Positions 63,241-64,000 of a stretch of 64,000 nucleotides of DNA are shown piece after piece (within the stretch, counting starts at the first letter, position 1; each line of letters begins with the position of its first letter). Location of the stretch: NCBI RefSeq assembly GCF_005502745.1, contig NZ_SCNL01000001.1, positions 124,001 through 188,000 on the forward strand. The letters are read 5' to 3'. Below the pieces are notes generated by a model that searched no databases, was not told the DNA's origin, and saw only the letters and a list, made by a program, of their open reading frames with translations. Position numbers and translations under genes: made by a program. The DNA comes from Sphingomonas sp. 3P27F8. GTDB taxonomy: Bacteria; Pseudomonadota; Alphaproteobacteria; Sphingomonadales; Sphingomonadaceae.

Positions 63241-64000
63241 ACGCGCTCACCACCAACTGGTCGATCGTAAAGAGCGCGCTGGCCGAGGATCGGCAGCGCG
63301 AGGCCGAGCGGCTGCGCATCGACGACGCCGCTTTCCTGCCCGCCGCGCTCGAAGTGATCGAACGCCCGGTATCGCCCACCGCGCGCCTCACCGCGCGCGT
63401 GATGATGGCCGGTGTCGCATTCCTTGCCGGCTGGCTGGCACTGGGGCGGACCGACATCGTCGCCTCGGCGAGCGGGCGGATCGTTCCGAAGGGGGCGGTG
63501 CAGCTCGTGCAGCCGGCGGAGGCCGGCGTGGTCCGCCGCATCCTCGTCCACGATGGCGATCATGTGAAAAAGGGCCAGCCGCTCGTCCTGCTCGATCCCA
63601 CCGTATCGGGTGCTGAAGCGGCGCAGGCGGCCAAGGCATTCGAGACGGTGGCGTTCGAGGTCGCGCGCACCCAGGCGGTGATCGACGCGCTGGATGGCAA
63701 GCCGCTCGTCATAATCCCCCCGGCCGGGGCGGATGCGCACACGATCGCCGCGCAGGAGGCGCTGGCGCGCGCGCGGCTCGCCGATGTACGCGCCACGATT
63801 GCCGCGAACGTGGCGGGTGGCGGTGTCGCCAGCGCCGATATCGCCAGCGCGCGGGCCGAGGTCGCCAAGCTCGACAAGTCACTGCCGCTGCTCGATCAGC
63901 AGATCGCGGCGAACGAGCAATTGCTCGAAAAGGGCTTCGTCTCGCGCCTCAAGGTGCTGGAGATGCGGCGCCAGCGGATCATGGAATCCGGCAGTCGCGA
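63237..64000 (+). CDS. HlyD-family type I secretion adaptor, 3' end cut off
   Basis: Open to the window edge; about 254 residues visible. ATG overlaps the transporter stop. A basic/acidic cytoplasmic N-terminus, one membrane helix (ARVMMAGVAFLAGWLAL), then the adaptor signature DIVASASGRIVPKGAVQLVQPAEAGVVRRILVHDGDHVKKGQPLVLLDPT and the start of a coiled coil (SADIASARAEVAKLDKSLPLLDQQIAANEQLLEKGFVSRLKVLEMRR, read in parts). Forms the trans-periplasmic channel with the ABC transporter and a TolC-like protein (AtrD in sphingans). Confidence 0.92.
   Translation, partial: MNALTTNWSIVKSALAEDRQREAERLRIDDAAFLPAALEVIERPVSPTARLTARVMMAGVAFLAGWLALGRTDIVASASGRIVPKGAVQLVQPAEAGVVRRILVHDGDHVKKGQPLVLLDPTVSGAEAAQAAKAFETVAFEVARTQAVIDALDGKPLVIIPPAGADAHTIAAQEALARARLADVRATIAANVAGGGVASADIASARAEVAKLDKSLPLLDQQIAANEQLLEKGFVSRLKVLEMRRQRIMESGSR

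Overview
The window is a GC-rich, densely packed chromosomal segment from an alphaproteobacterium, most likely Sphingomonas or a close relative. This rests on the SciP-type DUF1153 regulator, the exosortase V (XrtV) set with its small accessory protein, the MlaE/F/D operon, and many gene-end overlaps of the ATGA/GTGA/TTGA type. I see no rRNA, tRNA, insertion sequence, integrase or CRISPR array.

Region 1 (1 to about 27.7 kb) is mostly core genome. It holds a cut-off cyclophilin, a four-gene phospholipid/toluene-type ABC transporter (Mla/PqiC), a DUF445 membrane protein, and an HAE1-type RND pump with its adaptor behind a promoter that overlaps a palindrome. Then come a SIMPL protein, a YeaQ-type membrane protein, SciP, mnmA, and a marR-controlled EmrAB plus outer-membrane-factor operon with tandem palindromes upstream. 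An M16 protease, purEK, gpmA coupled to an apparently exported isoaspartyl methyltransferase, a dienelactone hydrolase and a nucleoside transporter follow.

Region 2 (27.7 to 50.4 kb) is a Wzx/Wzy-type exopolysaccharide locus. It has an initiating sugar-phosphate transferase, one polyprenol-phosphate-type GT2-GtrA fusion, seven further glycosyltransferases, a flippase and a polymerase/ligase. The tailoring set is unusually large: four AT3 acyltransferases, a hexapeptide acetyltransferase, a methyltransferase and a 2OG-Fe(II) oxygenase. An exported TIM-barrel-like protein and a small tail-anchored protein also lie here.

Region 3 (50.4 to 64 kb) carries export and surface functions: a tyrosine-kinase-like ATPase, a Wzz/GumC co-polymerase, a beta-barrel protein, a Wza-type export protein, a TPR lipoprotein, and an EpsD-EpsI-exosortase V operon with the XrtV accessory gene facing away from it. 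Next to this is a two-gene unit that looks phage or gene-transfer-agent derived: a head-spike base protein of the RCAP_Rcc01079 family and a lectin-like/SGNH hydrolase. The window ends in a type I secretion ABC transporter and its HlyD-like adaptor, arranged like AtrB/AtrD of sphingan clusters.

Taken together, regions 2 and 3 would build, decorate, polymerise and export a heavily acylated surface polysaccharide. They would also sort or secrete proteins at the envelope. The spike/hydrolase pair beside them is the most unusual element. No nucleotide-sugar synthesis genes are present, so precursors must be made elsewhere.
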